Below are positions 1 to 8,090 of a stretch of 20,963 nucleotides of DNA, one piece after another. How positions within the stretch are numbered: position 1 is the first letter of the stretch; every line of letters begins with the position of its first letter. The notes beneath the pieces are model-generated. The model was not told the DNA's origin. It did no database searches and saw only the letters and a list, made by a program, of their open reading frames with translations. Made by a program: the position numbers and the translations under genes. The DNA is from IDS-8 sp964491485 (GTDB lineage: Bacteria; Pseudomonadota; Gammaproteobacteria; Steroidobacterales; Woeseiaceae), in assembly GCA_964491485.1 (NCBI GenBank), contig CAZBGV010000052.1, positions 1 through 20,963 on the forward strand, given 5' to 3'.

Positions 1-527
1 GTGTAGCCCGGCATCACGTCGTCGTGATGGAAGCGGACGACGTCCGCGGTGCCGCCGAGCTGTTCCGTCGGCTTGCCGTCCCATACCGCGACCAGGATGT
101 GGCAATGCGCGCTCAGGAACACGCCGAGCTGCGCATACTGGAGCGCGCGGGCGGGACTACCGGGCGCGAGACACTCCGGCGAATGGCCCGGGACGATCGG
201 CAGCTCGAAGATTTCGTCCGCCGCGCTGCACAGCCGCTCGAACTCCGCCACTGACTCCGGCGCGACGAAGTCGTTCCGGTAGAGCTCGGCGGGCATCGGC
301 AGCGTGGCGATGAGCGGGATGCCGAGCTCGAGCGCGGTATCCGCCACGAGGCGGTCCGCGCCTTCGGCAAGCCCGCTCATCAGCCGGACGCGGCGGTCCG
401 GGTCCTCGGCGGTCAGTCTGCCGAGCAAACTCCGAACCCGGTCGCGTATCGCCGGGACTTCCGCCGGCACCAGGTCGCGGTGCCCCGTGACCGCCACCAT
501 GAGCGGCACCGCATAGCTCGCCCACAT
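1..527 (-). CDS. SLOG-domain (LSDAT-like) putative nucleotide-binding protein, 3' end beyond window
   Basis: The frame is open for 175 codons and runs off the left edge without a stop, so the C-terminal part is missing. Visible motifs are VTGHRDL near residues 13-19 after a short hydrophobic beta strand, SGLAEGADRLVA at 51-62, VAVWDGKP at 147-153 and GGTADVV at 158-164. This series of glycine-rich turns on a Rossmann-like fold is what I know from SLOG-superfamily proteins, some of which bind NAD- or ADP-ribose-derived ligands in bacterial conflict systems. I chose the ATG at 527 because it overlaps the TGA of the upstream gene (TGATG); a second in-frame ATG lies at 500, directly before the conserved VAVTGHRD. 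The overlap suggests translational coupling. The missing C-terminus could carry an effector or a transmembrane domain. The domain call is from motif recognition; the function is inferred. Confidence 0.72.
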   Translation of the reverse strand, partial: MWASYAVPLMVAVTGHRDLVPAEVPAIRDRVRSLLGRLTAEDPDRRVRLMSGLAEGADRLVADTALELGIPLIATLPMPAELYRNDFVAPESVAEFERLCSAADEIFELPIVPGHSPECLAPGSPARALQYAQLGVFLSAHCHILVAVWDGKPTEQLGGTADVVRFHHDDVMPGY

Positions 528-2209
528 CAGGGTTCGACGAAGCCCCCGGCCGGAACCGACGGCACGAAACGCTCCTGGTAGACGTGGAGCAGGGTGGCGG
601 CGCGGGCCCGCAGCTCACCCTTGCGGTTCGCCGGGTCCGGCCCGAATCCGGCCGCATTCGCGAGCGTGCCGCGGAAGGATGCGAACTGGCTGAGGAATGC
701 CTCGCAGTTCTGGTTGCCGGCGCTCGCCTTCGGCAGCTGGGTCGCGGCCCAGCACTTGTCGAGCTTGTCCTTGCCGTTCAGCCATCTCGCGTCGAGAGCC
801 GAGCAGCTCGCGGCCGACAGCGGCGCTGCGCCGCCGCCATCGGCATCGCTGCACGCAAGCTGGTTCAGCGCCGCGTGCAGATCGTCATACAGCGACAGCA
901 CCAGCTTCGCGAACACGGCGTCGTCCGGCAGCTCCGGGCCGCCGACCGGGCAGCTGCCGTCGCCCGCCCACACATCCTGCGGATCGCCGTTGAAGGTGCA
1001 CGGCGCGATCTCCAGGTTGTACGGTTTCAAAGACCAGCGGCCGCTCAGCACGCGGCTGCTCCCGCAACCGCTGTTGATCAGCGTGTCGACGAACTGCGGC
1101 GCCGCGCCGAGCAGCGGGTCCGTGAACGTCCGGAAGCGTTCGGAGGCGGTCGTGGCGACGTCCCAGTCGAGCGTGCCGATGCGCTCGTTCGGCTGGCCCG
1201 CGTTCTCGGTGAACAGCGGCGAGCGGGGCGGCAGGTTCAGCTCGCACCCGAGCTCCGAGCCGGTGAGGGCGGCGACGTCGAATTCGCCCTCGAAAACGTC
1301 CCGGAACACGACGCCGTTCTCGGCGACGCCGAAAAACGCATCGAACTCGAACCCGTTCGCCTTCTGCCCGCGATACTGGCGCGAGATCAGCATGTCGGGC
1401 AGCCCACCGCTGGCCGCGAACAGGTCCGTGACCTCGCGCGGCAGGAGCGGCGTCACGTTCAGGAGCTGGCCGGCCGGGTCGCCGGCGGCCTGCGGATCTA
1501 CGACGACACCGGCCTGGACGAGGTTCTGCACGCCGAGCAGGTCCCGGCAGGTCCGGGGATCGTAGCGGCAGTCCGGGATATGACGGATCTGGAACAGGAC
1601 GAGCCCGGATTCCTGGCTCGCGAGCGTCACGTTCGAGAGGGTCGCCGCGGGTTCGCCGTTCGCGCCGAGCACGAGCGTGCACGAGCCCGCGCAGTCGATG
1701 AGGTCGATCGTGATGCCCGGAGCGATGGTCGGCCCTTCCGGCGGGAACGCCCCGGCAGGACCGGCGGTCGAGAGCGTCAGGTCGCGGAAGCCGGTCTGCC
1801 GGCCGGAAGCGTCGAACACCGGCTCCTGCACGTTCTCGAGTCCGGACAGGACGCCGCCGGCGGCCGCCGGCTCGAGCGCGAGCACCTGGCAGAAAGCCCG
1901 GTCCGTCACGTAAATCCGGCCGGACCGGGAGCTCACGCGAATGCCGTATGCCGCGGCAGCGGTGCTGCAGCGGACGCTGGACGGGTCGCGGGCGGCATTC
2001 AGGTCGAAGACCGGGAGCGCACTGCCGCCGGACGCGGCAACCGCGAGAACCCGGCCGAGGCTGGTGGTCGCGAGCACGTAGGAGCCGGAAGCCCCGGACG
2101 TGCCCGGCAGCCGCAAAAGCGCGATGGCCTGGAGCTCCTCTTTCCCGTTGAGCTTCCAGTTCCGCTTGTTGTTTGCGATCTCGATCGGCGCACCGGAGTC
2201 CGGGAAGAA
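527..2209 (-). CDS. Cysteine-rich protein of unknown function, C-terminal part (5' end lost in assembly gap)
   Basis: There are 560 codons from the gap edge to a TGA at 527-529. I do not recognise the family. The N-terminal half of the visible part has short repeated strand-rich segments (for example VLATTSLGRVLAVAA, GIRVSSRSGRIYVTDRAFCQVLAL) that recall beta-propeller blades. The whole fragment contains 14 cysteines, several in close pairs (CAGSC, CRYDPRTC). This suggests an exported, disulfide-bonded protein, but any signal peptide would lie in or beyond the gap. The C-terminal third is more helical. The stop overlaps the start of the SLOG-domain gene, implying one transcript. The frame happens to continue through the N run into the TIR-TPR gene; because the gap length is arbitrary this does not show that they are one protein, and the composition changes sharply across it. 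Confidence 0.7.
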   Translation of the reverse strand, partial: FFPDSGAPIEIANNKRNWKLNGKEELQAIALLRLPGTSGASGSYVLATTSLGRVLAVAASGGSALPVFDLNAARDPSSVRCSTAAAAYGIRVSSRSGRIYVTDRAFCQVLALEPAAAGGVLSGLENVQEPVFDASGRQTGFRDLTLSTAGPAGAFPPEGPTIAPGITIDLIDCAGSCTLVLGANGEPAATLSNVTLASQESGLVLFQIRHIPDCRYDPRTCRDLLGVQNLVQAGVVVDPQAAGDPAGQLLNVTPLLPREVTDLFAASGGLPDMLISRQYRGQKANGFEFDAFFGVAENGVVFRDVFEGEFDVAALTGSELGCELNLPPRSPLFTENAGQPNERIGTLDWDVATTASERFRTFTDPLLGAAPQFVDTLINSGCGSSRVLSGRWSLKPYNLEIAPCTFNGDPQDVWAGDGSCPVGGPELPDDAVFAKLVLSLYDDLHAALNQLACSDADGGGAAPLSAASCSALDARWLNGKDKLDKCWAATQLPKASAGNQNCEAFLSQFASFRGTLANAAGFGPDPANRKGELRARAATLLHVYQERFVPSVPAGGFVEP

Positions 2210-2309
2210 NNNNNNNNNNNNNNNNNNNNNNNNNNNNNNNNNNNNNNNNNNNNNNNNNNNNNNNNNNNNNNNNNNNNNNNNNNNNNNNNNNNNNNNNNNN
2301 NNNNNNNNN
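2210..2309. other. Assembly gap (100 N)
   Basis: Exactly 100 N separate two coding segments. A round number of this kind is the usual placeholder for a scaffold join of unknown length. The 3' end of the TIR-TPR gene, the 5' end of the cysteine-rich gene and possibly further genes are missing here. Confidence 0.98.
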
Positions 2310-4450
2310 AGCTGCGGGATCGGCGCCTGCGCCAGGCCCTCGAGACTGGTGAGCAGCAGGGGTTCCGCTTGTTCGTACTGCCCGATGCCGGCAAGCGCGG
2401 CGCCTTCCACGCTTTTCGCCGCCGCGATGCGCCAGTGATTCGCGGGCAGGCTCTTCGACAGGATGCGCTCCGCCTCGCGCGCGGTCTCGAGGCCCTCCCG
2501 GTACTGCCCGGTCAGGACCATGAGGTCCGCGCGCACGGTCATCGTGCCGGCGGTCTCGGGATGCTCGTCGCCCAGCACCGCCCGCCGGATGGCAAGGCCT
2601 TCGTCCAGCAGCGTCTCCGCCTCGGCGTACCGTCCTTCCAGCATGAGCCAGAAGCCGAGGCTCGTGACCGTTGCTGCGATGCCGGGATGTTGCGGCCGCA
2701 GCAGCCTGCGGTGCATCGCGAGCGATTCCCTGAGCTCCGCGATCGCTTCCTGCCTCTTGCCCCTCGCGTACAACACGAATGCGATATTGCTCAGCACCGC
2801 GGCGGTCTCGGGGTGCTCCGCGTCGAACACCTCGCCGTACATCGCGAGCGCGTCGCGGTAGGCCTGTTCCGCCCCGACGAGGTCGCCCTTGAGCTCGAGC
2901 ACGTAGCCGATGTTGTTCAAGCCGGCGGCGAGCTCCGCGTGCGGGCCCTGGAATACCTGCCGCTTGATGGCGAGCGCCTCCTTCAGGAGCGCCTCGGCCT
3001 CCTCGAGATGGCCCTGGTCGAGTACGGCCCACGCGAGGTTGTTCAGCGTTTCCGCGAGGAGCGGTCCGCTTTTGCCTGCGCGTCGCATCGCGAGCGCTTC
3101 CCGCAGGTACGGCACGGCCTGGTCGTAGTCGCCCTGCTCGTAATAGCTGAGCCCGAGATCCTCGAGGCTCTCGGCGACATCGGGATCGGCACCCTCGTGC
3201 AGCGCGCGCCGGATGGCCAGCGCTTCGACGATGAGCGGGCGCGCAGCGCCGGTCTCGCCGCGCCGGGTGAGCACGTCGGCCAGCGCCGTCGCGGCGTCCG
3301 CCACGTCGGCGGAATCGTTGCCGGCGGTCGCACGCGCGGTCGCGAGCGCCTGGCGAAGCTGGGCTTCGGCCTCGTCATAGCTGGCATCGAGCGCCAGCAC
3401 GCGGCCGAGATGCAGGCGGCTGCGGGCGACTTCCCGGTTGCCGTCACCGAACAGCTCGCTGCGCCGGTCCAGCGCCTGGCGGATGAGACGCAGCGCCGGC
3501 GGATACAACCCGAGCCCGGTGTATACCGTGCCCATGGTGTCCATCAGCGTTGCCTGGATCTCCGGCTGGCCGGCGAGCTCGTCCTCGATGCGGCTCGCGC
3601 CTTTGTCGAGGATCTCCCGCGCGGTGATGGTGTTGCCGAGCGCTTCGCCCGGATCGGAGACCTTGAAGAGATCGACCATGAACTGCGTGGTCTGACGGGC
3701 GACCTCGGCTTTCACCTCCGCCTGCCGGCGCTGCTCTTCGGCCTCCATGCGCGCGAGCCAGGCGGTCGCGGCCAGCGCGGTCGTGATCGCCATGCCGGCC
3801 AGCGCCGCCGAGGCGAGCACCAGCATGCGCCGGTGCTGGCGCTGCTGCTCGCGCTGGCGCAGGGCGTCGAAGCCGACGCCCAGTATGCCGGCGATCAGCT
3901 TCAGGCTCGCGTTGCGGCGGCCGTCCTTGCCCTTGCGCGCATCGGCCGCGATGGGCTCGCTCGGGCGCCCGGTCAGCCGGCCTTCCTCATCGACCTCGTA
4001 GAGCAGGGCCGGCGGGAAACACTCGCGATCGGCCCCATCCGGCTGTAGCGAGGCGCCGGGCTCGCCGTCGACGATCAGGCAGAAGATGCGTTCGGCGCGG
4101 CCGAGCCGCTTGAAAGTCAGGACTTCCTCGTTCGTCCAGCGGGAGCGGGCTGCGTTCGGGGAGCAGATCACGACGAGACACGCGGAGCTCTCCAGGGCTT
4201 CCGTGAGCACGCTGCCCAGACTGGTCGCCGATGACAGCTCCTCACGGTCCCGGAAGACGGGCGCGAGGCGCTCCGGAACCGGGCCGACAGCGGTGCCCTG
4301 TCCGACCAGGCGTTTGGGCACCCGGTAGGTCTCGAGCGCCTTGTGCAGCCAGGCAGCCCACCGCTCGTCGGCGTGGCTGTAGCTCAAGAAGGCGCGGTAC
4401 CGATACTGGCGCGACACTGGAGTGCCGTCGAGGGGATAATGCTGGATCAT
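2310..4450 (-). CDS. TIR domain-transmembrane-TPR repeat protein, C-terminus lost in assembly gap
   Basis: 713 residues are visible from the ATG at 4450. A TIR domain of the bacterial TIR_2 type covers about residues 17-130: YRAFLSYSHAD (strand A and loop), FRDREELSS, LVVICSPNAARSRWTNEEV. In TIR NADases the catalytic glutamate lies in the segment after SxxW, so E108 or E109 is the candidate here. A single hydrophobic helix follows at about 210-232, then a basic coiled segment, then about ten tetratricopeptide repeats in the 42-residue spacing typical of TPR_12 (for example ALAMRRAGKSGPLLAETLNNLAWA). I chose 4450 because the TIR domain begins shortly after it; upstream in-frame ATGs, as far as 4573, would add unconserved basic sequence. 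No clear Shine-Dalgarno is seen. TIR-TPR proteins are widespread in proteobacteria; a role as a membrane-anchored sensor or NAD-consuming effector is inference. Confidence 0.85.
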
Positions 4451-4574
4451 AGTCGAATCGCCGGCGCCCGGCGCAAGCAATGCGAGTGCGCGCCGGCGGG
4501 CGACCCGTGTCGGAAGGCGCTGTAATGGAACGGGCGTCTTCCGGGTCTGCTGTCTGTGTGCGGCGATAGCCACG

Positions 4575-4597
4575 CCGGCGGGGCCTCGCCCCGCCGG
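4575..4597. repeat. Perfect 10-bp inverted repeat with 3-nt loop
   Basis: CCGGCGGGGC and GCCCCGCCGG flank CTC, in the spacer between the divergent TIR-TPR and peroxiredoxin genes. There is no U-tract on either side, and it lies upstream of both genes, so it is not an obvious terminator. Function unknown. Confidence 0.6.
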
Positions 4598-4665
4598 GCC
4601 ATTGCATGGCGGGCCGGAGCGTCGGTGTTGCAGAGGCCCGACGGGAGGCTCAGCATGGGGCGCCG

Positions 4666-4694
4666 TTGTTTTTGTTGTTTTTGCGGGTTATTTA
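4666..4694 (+). promoter_or_regulatory. Candidate sigma-70 promoter of the peroxiredoxin gene
   Basis: TTGTTT (4666-4671) and TATTTA (4689-4694) are separated by 17 bp inside a strikingly T-rich stretch in otherwise GC-rich DNA. The start codon at 4722 would leave a leader of about 20 nt. The T-rich repeat makes the exact hexamers uncertain. Confidence 0.4.
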
Positions 4695-4721
4695 TTTCCG
4701 TCGATTCTCTGGGACAAGCCG

Positions 4722-5300
4722 ATGAAACACAAGTTGATTACGCTGATTTGCAGTAGCCTTCTCGCCGCGCCGGCGCTGGCCGCTCTCGAGCCCGGCGACA
4801 CGGCGCCTGATTTCGAGGCCAAGGCATCGCTCGCCGGCAAGGAATTCGACTTCTCCCTTTCCGATGCGCTCGCGAAGGGTACCGTCGTCGTGTACTTCTA
4901 CCCGTCGGCGTTCACCAAGGGCTGCAACATGCAGGCCCACGAGTTCGCGCAGAACATCGAGAAGTTCAAGGCGGCGGGCGCCACCGTGATCGGCGTGTCG
5001 CTCGACAGCATCGAGCGCCTGAACGATTTCTCCTCCGATCCCGAGTACTGCGCGGGCAAGCTGCCGGTCGCGTCGGACGCCAGCGGTGAGATCGCGCGCT
5101 CCTACGGTCTCGAGATCTCGGCGGGCCGTCCCGGGCTGAAGGACTCGCGCGGTGAGGAGATCGGCCATGACTTTGCCGAACGCACGACCTTCATCGTGAC
5201 ACCGGACGGCAAGGTTGCCGAGACCATCGGCGGGATTTCCCCGATCGAGAACGTGCAGAAGTCGCTCGAAGCCGTGCAGCGCCTGCAAGCGTCGACCTGA
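4722..5300 (+). CDS. Exported peroxiredoxin, PrxQ/BCP-like
   Basis: 192 aa. It would reduce hydrogen peroxide or organic hydroperoxides at a reactive cysteine, probably in the periplasm. Residues 1-20 form a signal peptide (MKHKLITLICSSLLAAPALA) with a likely AlaXAla cut. LEPGDTAPDFEA opens the thioredoxin-like fold. The peroxidatic motif PxxxTxxC is intact at 61-68, giving Cys68. The residue five positions on, where Escherichia coli BCP has its second Cys, is His73; Cys110 in SDPEYCAGKLP is the candidate resolving cysteine, as in PrxQ proteins whose partner Cys lies in a later helix. The ATG at 4722 is chosen because the signal peptide starts there and GGGA at 4711-4714 serves as ribosome binding site; a longer in-frame start at 4602 would bury the signal peptide. 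The gene stands alone, divergent from the TIR-TPR gene. Confidence 0.9.
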   Translation: MKHKLITLICSSLLAAPALAALEPGDTAPDFEAKASLAGKEFDFSLSDALAKGTVVVYFYPSAFTKGCNMQAHEFAQNIEKFKAAGATVIGVSLDSIERLNDFSSDPEYCAGKLPVASDASGEIARSYGLEISAGRPGLKDSRGEEIGHDFAERTTFIVTPDGKVAETIGGISPIENVQKSLEAVQRLQAST

Positions 5301-5458
5301 CGTTCGATCAGAACAGGCGACCCGGGTCCTCGGCGGGTCCGGGCGGCTGGCCGTTTTTCGGCGGTCACAACGAAATCTGATAACGCGCCTCCGATCGCTT
5401 GTGGTATTACCCTGCGTGCCGGCTCGTCACCTGCACGGCCCACGAACGAGGAGGAGCA

Positions 5459-5935
5459 ATGACCACGCAAACCGCGAATCTGGCGGCATCGAATCCTTAC
5501 CGGGCGGTGCTGTACGCCGGTCTCGTCGCCGGCACGCTGGACCTGACCTACGCGCTCGTGGTGTACGGGCTGCGCGGCATTCCGCCGGTCAGCATCCTGC
5601 AGTCGATTTCGTCCGGCCTCCTCGGCAGCGCCGCGTTCGAGCAGGGAGCGACCAGCGCGACGCTCGGCGTCGTGCTGCACTATCTCATCATGTTCGCGAT
5701 CTGCTGGCTCTACTGGGCTGCGAGCCGGCGGGTTGCCGTGCTGACGGAGCGGCCGGTCGTGATGGGTCTGCTGTACGGCGTCGCCGTGTACATCGTCATG
5801 AATTTCGTGGTGGTACCGCTGTCGGCGGTTCCGGGCGAGCGGCACTTCACGGCATTTTCGATAGCGCTGGCGGCGGCCCCGATGCTGTTCTGCGTCGGCC
5901 TGCCGATCGCGCTGATCACGCGCCGTTTCGGCTGA
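5459..5935 (+). CDS. Conserved four-helix membrane protein of unknown function
   Basis: 158 aa, with hydrophobic segments at about residues 14-36, 64-88, 99-121 and 131-153. The segments VLYAGLVAGTLDLTYALVVYG, PPVSILQSISSGLLG and YGVAVYIVMNFVVVPLS resemble small inner-membrane proteins common in proteobacteria, but I cannot name a characterised family. Start at ATG 5459 is supported by GAGGAG at 5451-5456; an in-frame ATG at 5399 lacks such a site. The gene ends 22 bp before the convergent rdgC stop, with a GC-rich palindromic spacer (GGCCGGCCGGC) between them. No function can be assigned from context. Confidence 0.82.
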   Translation: MTTQTANLAASNPYRAVLYAGLVAGTLDLTYALVVYGLRGIPPVSILQSISSGLLGSAAFEQGATSATLGVVLHYLIMFAICWLYWAASRRVAVLTERPVVMGLLYGVAVYIVMNFVVVPLSAVPGERHFTAFSIALAAAPMLFCVGLPIALITRRFG

Positions 5936-5957
5936 GCCGTCGGCCGGCCGGCGCCCG

Positions 5958-6887
5958 TTACGCGCTGGCGGCCAGCCGTTCCACGGGCGGCGTTCCTTCC
6001 GCGTAGCCGCCGAGCGCGTGCTCCAGCGCGGACAGGAGCTGCCGCAAGGTGCCGGCGAACAGTGCGATCTCGGCGTCCAGGCGTGCCAGCGGATCTTCGT
6101 CCGGCACGTCGGCCGCGATGTCGCCGCCGAGGAGCTTCAACTTGCCGACGCCGCCTTTCTCGTCGAGCGTACAGCTCAGCACGTCGTCGAGCGTCACGCC
6201 GAGATGCGTCAGCCGCATCCCGTGCCGCAGGTGATTGCGTACCGTCGCCTGGCCGAGATCCATGTCGCTGCAGCGTATGGCGGCTTTATTGTCGCTCGGG
6301 TCGCACATGCGGCATTCGTTGCCGAGCCCGAAGCCGCGAGGCGGATCGCCGAGGAAAATGCGCGTCAGGAGGTCGGCCCAGGGGCGATTGAACGCGAGCG
6401 GCGTTGCGTCGACGTCCGCGATGGCGAACCGCAGGTGCTCGATGAGCTGCTCCGTGCGCGCGTCCGAGCCGGTGTCGATGGCGAGAATGCGCTCGGCGAC
6501 GAGCACCACCGCACGCGTGCGCTGTGAGCGGACCAGTGCCTTGGGCAGCAGCTCGTCGCGCGTCTGCGCCTTGAGCCGGCGGCGCTCGCGCCGGCCGGGA
6601 TCGGTGCCCATGCGCTGGCGGAATTCGGCAATGCGCGCCTCGAGCGCATCCTCGACGGCCGCGGCAGGCAGCAGCCGCACCTGGCTGCGCAACCGCAGCA
6701 GGTCGGCACCGGCCACGCGCCGCGCGAGCAGGCCCTCCGTATCGCCGGCCGGCGGCTCGAATCCGGTGCTCTTCTCGGCGAAAGCGCCGCAGGGCTCGAA
6801 CGCGACCTCGGCGAGCCTGGCGGACAGGGACTGCTCGGAATCCGGCCAGGGGCCGTCCAGGCGAAACAGGCGGACATTGCGGAACAT
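5958..6887 (-). CDS. rdgC: Recombination-associated protein RdgC
   Basis: 309 aa, close to the roughly 300 aa usual for RdgC. The N-terminus MFRNVRLFRLDGPWP, followed by LAEVAFEPCG and STGFEPPAG, is the family signature; the middle contains KAQTRDELLPKA and the C-terminal half FLGDPPRGFGLGNECRMCDPSDNKAAIRCSD in broken-up conserved blocks. RdgC forms a ring-shaped dimer around double-stranded DNA and limits RecA-driven recombination. The ATG at 6887 matches the family start; a longer open frame upstream to 7337 runs into the neighbouring gene's antisense and is not coding. The gene has its own candidate promoter at 6921-6949, so it is probably transcribed separately from the upstream monooxygenase gene. 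Confidence 0.95.
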   Translation of the reverse strand: MFRNVRLFRLDGPWPDSEQSLSARLAEVAFEPCGAFAEKSTGFEPPAGDTEGLLARRVAGADLLRLRSQVRLLPAAAVEDALEARIAEFRQRMGTDPGRRERRRLKAQTRDELLPKALVRSQRTRAVVLVAERILAIDTGSDARTEQLIEHLRFAIADVDATPLAFNRPWADLLTRIFLGDPPRGFGLGNECRMCDPSDNKAAIRCSDMDLGQATVRNHLRHGMRLTHLGVTLDDVLSCTLDEKGGVGKLKLLGGDIAADVPDEDPLARLDAEIALFAGTLRQLLSALEHALGGYAEGTPPVERLAASA

Positions 6888-6920
6888 TCTTCTTTTCCGG
6901 TGTGCGGCGAAAGGCTCGGA

Positions 6921-6949
6921 AGTATCCGGATTCGACGCCGCAATGTCAC
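6921..6949 (-). promoter_or_regulatory. Candidate sigma-70 promoter of rdgC
   Basis: On the minus strand GTGACA (6944-6949) and GATACT (6921-6926) lie 17 bp apart, matching the -35 and -10 consensus at five and four positions. The predicted start lies about 27 nt before the rdgC ATG. Confidence 0.5.
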
Positions 6950-7051
6950 CCTTGCAAAAACGCGCATGCCTCGTCCCGGGGTTGCGCGGCGGTCGGGGGT
7001 GCGCGCACGCGCCGGGAACGACGCGGGCTTGCGCCGTCTTGCGCAGCGCGG

Positions 7052-8038
7052 TCAGGCGACGGCGTTCGCGATGAGCTCGAAGGAGCGCAGCCTCGCCGCG
7101 TGCTCGTAGACGTCGGACACGATGATGAGCTCGTCGGCCCTGGTCTCTTCGAGCAGCGCGAAGATCGCGTCCCGCACGGTATTGGGAGAACCGGCGACCG
7201 ATCGGGACAGCATCTGCGATACGTGTGCTTTCTCCATCGGCGTCCAGTAGCTCTCGATATCGTCGATAGGCGGCTGGCTCAGGCTGCGGGTCGTGCCGCG
7301 CACCAGGTTGGTGAACGACATCTGTTGCGTGGTCCACAGGCGGCGTGCGTCTTCATCGGAATCGGCGGCGACGATGTTGACGCCCACCATGGCGTGCGGG
7401 CGATCCAGTTGCCGTGACGGCTTGAAGCGGGTCCGGTAAAGCTCGAGCGCCGTCATGAGCTGCTGCGGGGCGAAATGCGACGCGAAGGCGTAGGGCAGGC
7501 CGAGCTCCGCCGCGAGCATCGCACCGAAGTGGCTGGAGCCGAGGATCCAGAGCGGTACGCTGCTGCCCGCGCCTGGCGTCGCCTGGACAGTCTGCCCCGG
7601 CTGCGGCGGCGCGAGCAGCGCCTGCAGGTCGAGCACGTCCTGCGGGAAATTCTCGGCGGCCGCCGGCGAGCGGCGCAGCAGGCGCAGCGTCGCCTGGTCG
7701 GTGCCGGGCGCGCGCCCGAGTCCGAGATCGATGCGCCCGGGGAACAGCAGCTCGAGCGTGCCGAACTGCTCCGCGATCGTGAGTGGTGAGTGGTTCGGCA
7801 GCATGATGCCGCCCGCGCCGACCCGGATCGTGCTCGTGCCCGCCGCGATATGGCAGATCACGATCGAGGTCGCCGCACTCGCGATGCTCGGGATGTTGTG
7901 GTGCTCGGCGACCCAGAACCGGCGGTAGCCCCACTGCTCCGCGTGGCGCGCGAGATCGCGCGCGTTGTCGAGCGCCGTGCGGGCGTCCGTATCCTCGGTA
8001 ACCCGCACCAGATCGAGAATGGAAATCGGAACCAGCAA
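7052..8038 (-). CDS. LLM-class flavin-dependent oxidoreductase, YhbW-like
   Basis: 328 aa. It belongs to the bacterial luciferase-like superfamily: LARHAEQWGYRRFWVAEHHNIP (residues about 29-50), VGAGGIMLPNHSPLTIAEQFGTLELLFPGRIDLGLGRAPG in successive conserved blocks, and LWILGSSHFGAMLAAELGLPYAFASHF in the middle. The order matches the 'luciferase family oxidoreductase group 1' type that includes E. coli YhbW (about 335 aa). Such enzymes use reduced FMN; the substrate is unknown. The start codon is TTG at 8036-8038, chosen because GGAG at 8045-8048 sits 6 nt upstream and an in-frame TAA follows shortly upstream of that. A strong candidate promoter overlaps the 3' end of the neighbouring endonuclease ORF. 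Confidence 0.92.
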   Translation of the reverse strand: MLVPISILDLVRVTEDTDARTALDNARDLARHAEQWGYRRFWVAEHHNIPSIASAATSIVICHIAAGTSTIRVGAGGIMLPNHSPLTIAEQFGTLELLFPGRIDLGLGRAPGTDQATLRLLRRSPAAAENFPQDVLDLQALLAPPQPGQTVQATPGAGSSVPLWILGSSHFGAMLAAELGLPYAFASHFAPQQLMTALELYRTRFKPSRQLDRPHAMVGVNIVAADSDEDARRLWTTQQMSFTNLVRGTTRSLSQPPIDDIESYWTPMEKAHVSQMLSRSVAGSPNTVRDAIFALLEETRADELIIVSDVYEHAARLRSFELIANAVA

Positions 8039-8058
8039 GCGCGTCTCCGGCTGAATTT

Positions 8059-8090
8059 ATTGTATATGAGGATCATTCTGACTGCGTCAA
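8059..8090 (-). promoter_or_regulatory. Candidate sigma-70 promoter of the flavin oxidoreductase gene
   Basis: TTGACG (8085-8090) is followed after 18 bp by TATACA (8061-8066) or after 20 bp by TACAAT (8059-8064) on the minus strand. It lies about 20-50 bp before the TTG start and overlaps the last codons of the LAGLIDADG ORF. Confidence 0.5.

Noticed and set aside
584..4048. 1154-codon plus-strand ORF
   Set aside because: Antisense shadow of the TIR-TPR and cysteine-rich genes, read through the N gap; Arg/Glu/Val-rich with no domain pattern.
4602..4721. N-terminal extension of the peroxiredoxin
   Set aside because: It would place 40 residues before a clear signal peptide and overlaps the promoter; ATG 4722 has a ribosome binding site.
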